The notes under the pieces are model-generated. The model had not been told where the DNA came from. It ran no database searches and was given only the letters and a program-made list of their open reading frames with translations. From Flavobacteriales bacterium (GTDB lineage: Bacteria; Bacteroidota; Bacteroidia; Flavobacteriales_D; Crocinitomicaceae): a stretch of DNA of 64,000 nucleotides. The DNA lies in assembly GCA_947454525.1 (NCBI GenBank), contig CANGJM010000002.1, positions 1-64,000 of the forward strand. Direction: 5' to 3'. The translations under genes and the position numbers were made by a program. This document shows positions 63,429-64,000 of this stretch, piece after piece (the first letter of the stretch is position 1; the number at the start of each line of letters is the position of its first letter).

Positions 63429-64000
63429 TAGTTAATGTTTAAAAGTTCAACTTCAAAAATAAGTGCACTGAATGGTTGGATGGGTCCACCTGGGTGTGGA
63501 TTTGCTCCGTAGGACAATTCTTGTGGAATGTATAAACGGAATTTAGATCCAACAGACATCAATTGCAATGCTTCAGTCCATCCTGGAATCACTTGGTGAA
63601 CGCCGAATGTTGCGGGAGTCCCACGTAACATAGAACTATCGAAAACCGTTCCATCGATTAACGTCCCGTGGTAATGAACGGTCACATTGTCCGTTGCACC
63701 TGGTTTTGCGCCATCACCTGCCGTTAAAACCTCGTATTGCAATCCTGAGAAGGTTTGGTGAATGCCTTCTTTTTTCGCGTTTTCCGCTAAAAATTCTTCA
63801 CCTTGTGTTTTGTTCGCACTAAAAGCTGCATTCTTTTTCTCATCCAAGTATTGTTGGATAAAAATGTTTGCTTCATCCGGAGTTAAAGCAGTTGTTTCAT
63901 CATTGAAAACCGCCTGAATGGCTTGCATCATCAAGTTCACGTTGATGTGCTCTAACTGTTGATTTTTCAAACTTTCACCGATGCTCATTCCAACACCGTA
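63428..64000 (-). CDS. FKBP-type peptidyl-prolyl isomerase, N-terminus outside window
   Basis: The first ATG in the frame is at 63988, but the four codons before it (YGVG) are open to the edge, and YGVGMSIGESLKNQ matches the interior of the FkpA N-terminal domain. The true start is therefore outside. The FKBP domain shows VTVHYHGTLIDGTVFDSSML, VIPGWTEALQLMSVGSKFRL and IPQELSYGANPHPGGPIQPF. It sits directly before the lipoprotein FKBP gene, sharing TAATG, so the pair looks like a tandem duplication. Confidence 0.92.
   Translation of the reverse strand, partial: YGVGMSIGESLKNQQLEHINVNLMMQAIQAVFNDETTALTPDEANIFIQQYLDEKKNAAFSANKTQGEEFLAENAKKEGIHQTFSGLQYEVLTAGDGAKPGATDNVTVHYHGTLIDGTVFDSSMLRGTPATFGVHQVIPGWTEALQLMSVGSKFRLYIPQELSYGANPHPGGPIQPFSALIFEVELLNIN

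Noticed and set aside
1..64000. CRISPR arrays, insertion sequences, prophage genes, integrases
   Set aside because: No regularly spaced repeats, no transposase or integrase-like protein and no terminal inverted repeats were seen; gene content is that of a stable chromosome region.

Overview
The window looks like a chromosomal piece of a Bacteroidetes genome, most likely a member of the order Flavobacteriales (Fluviicola/Crocinitomicaceae-like by general impression, not by any search). Reasons: promoters fit the Bacteroidetes pattern TTTG-N19-TAnnTTTG (perfect copies before rplU and mraZ), Shine-Dalgarno motifs are largely absent, the primary sigma factor is the short Bacteroidetes form, the DnaE polymerase carries an N-terminal exonuclease, many proteins have Bacteroidetes-type signal peptides or lipoboxes, and several short operons use TAATG or ATGA overlaps. 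No insertion sequence, prophage, CRISPR array or rRNA was seen. The only structural RNA found is a tRNA-His.

Layout. 1-4004 (minus): the start of a secreted lamin-tail/CotH-like protein cut by the left edge, apolipoprotein N-acyltransferase, ribosomal proteins L27 and L21, and an EamA exporter. 4140-20634 (plus): a long division and cell wall (dcw) cluster, mraZ-rsmH-ftsL-ftsI-murE-mraY-murD-unknown-ftsW-murG-murC-ftsQ-ftsA-ftsZ-yqeY, with no murF, murB or ddl and with one unrecognised 146-residue gene between murD and ftsW. 20707-22509: methionine salvage genes mtnB-mtnD-mtnC. 22583-28861 (minus): a DUF1573 protein, then gpsA-lysC followed by an iron uptake operon feoA-feoB-small CxxC membrane protein-corA with a promoter whose spacer holds a perfect inverted repeat. 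28910-36599: mixed housekeeping genes (AIM24-like, CvfB-like, rpe, L,D-transpeptidase, rhomboid protease, class IV aminotransferase, two unknown secreted proteins). 36709-41064: dnaE. 41117-44702: zinc ribbon protein, Nif3-like protein, putative outer membrane protein, YceI, an XRE regulator.

The most interesting region is 45036-50630. Seven tightly packed minus-strand genes run in the order ECF sigma factor, crtI, crtB, idi, a QueD/PTPS-like pterin enzyme, photolyase and a Bcp-type peroxiredoxin. Together they look like a photo-oxidative stress operon: carotenoid synthesis with its isoprenoid supply, DNA photorepair with a possible cofactor enzyme, and peroxide removal, with its own sigma factor at the head. 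Three perfect copies of a 10-bp motif (TTTGTTTAAC) lie just upstream of the sigma gene.

The right part holds an SDR-type threonine dehydrogenase, tyrosine breakdown genes hmgA-hppD, a thioredoxin-like protein, tRNA-His, an alpha/beta hydrolase with a DUF2130 coiled-coil protein, the primary sigma factor, priA, a lipoprotein and two FKBP-type prolyl isomerases, the last running off the right edge.
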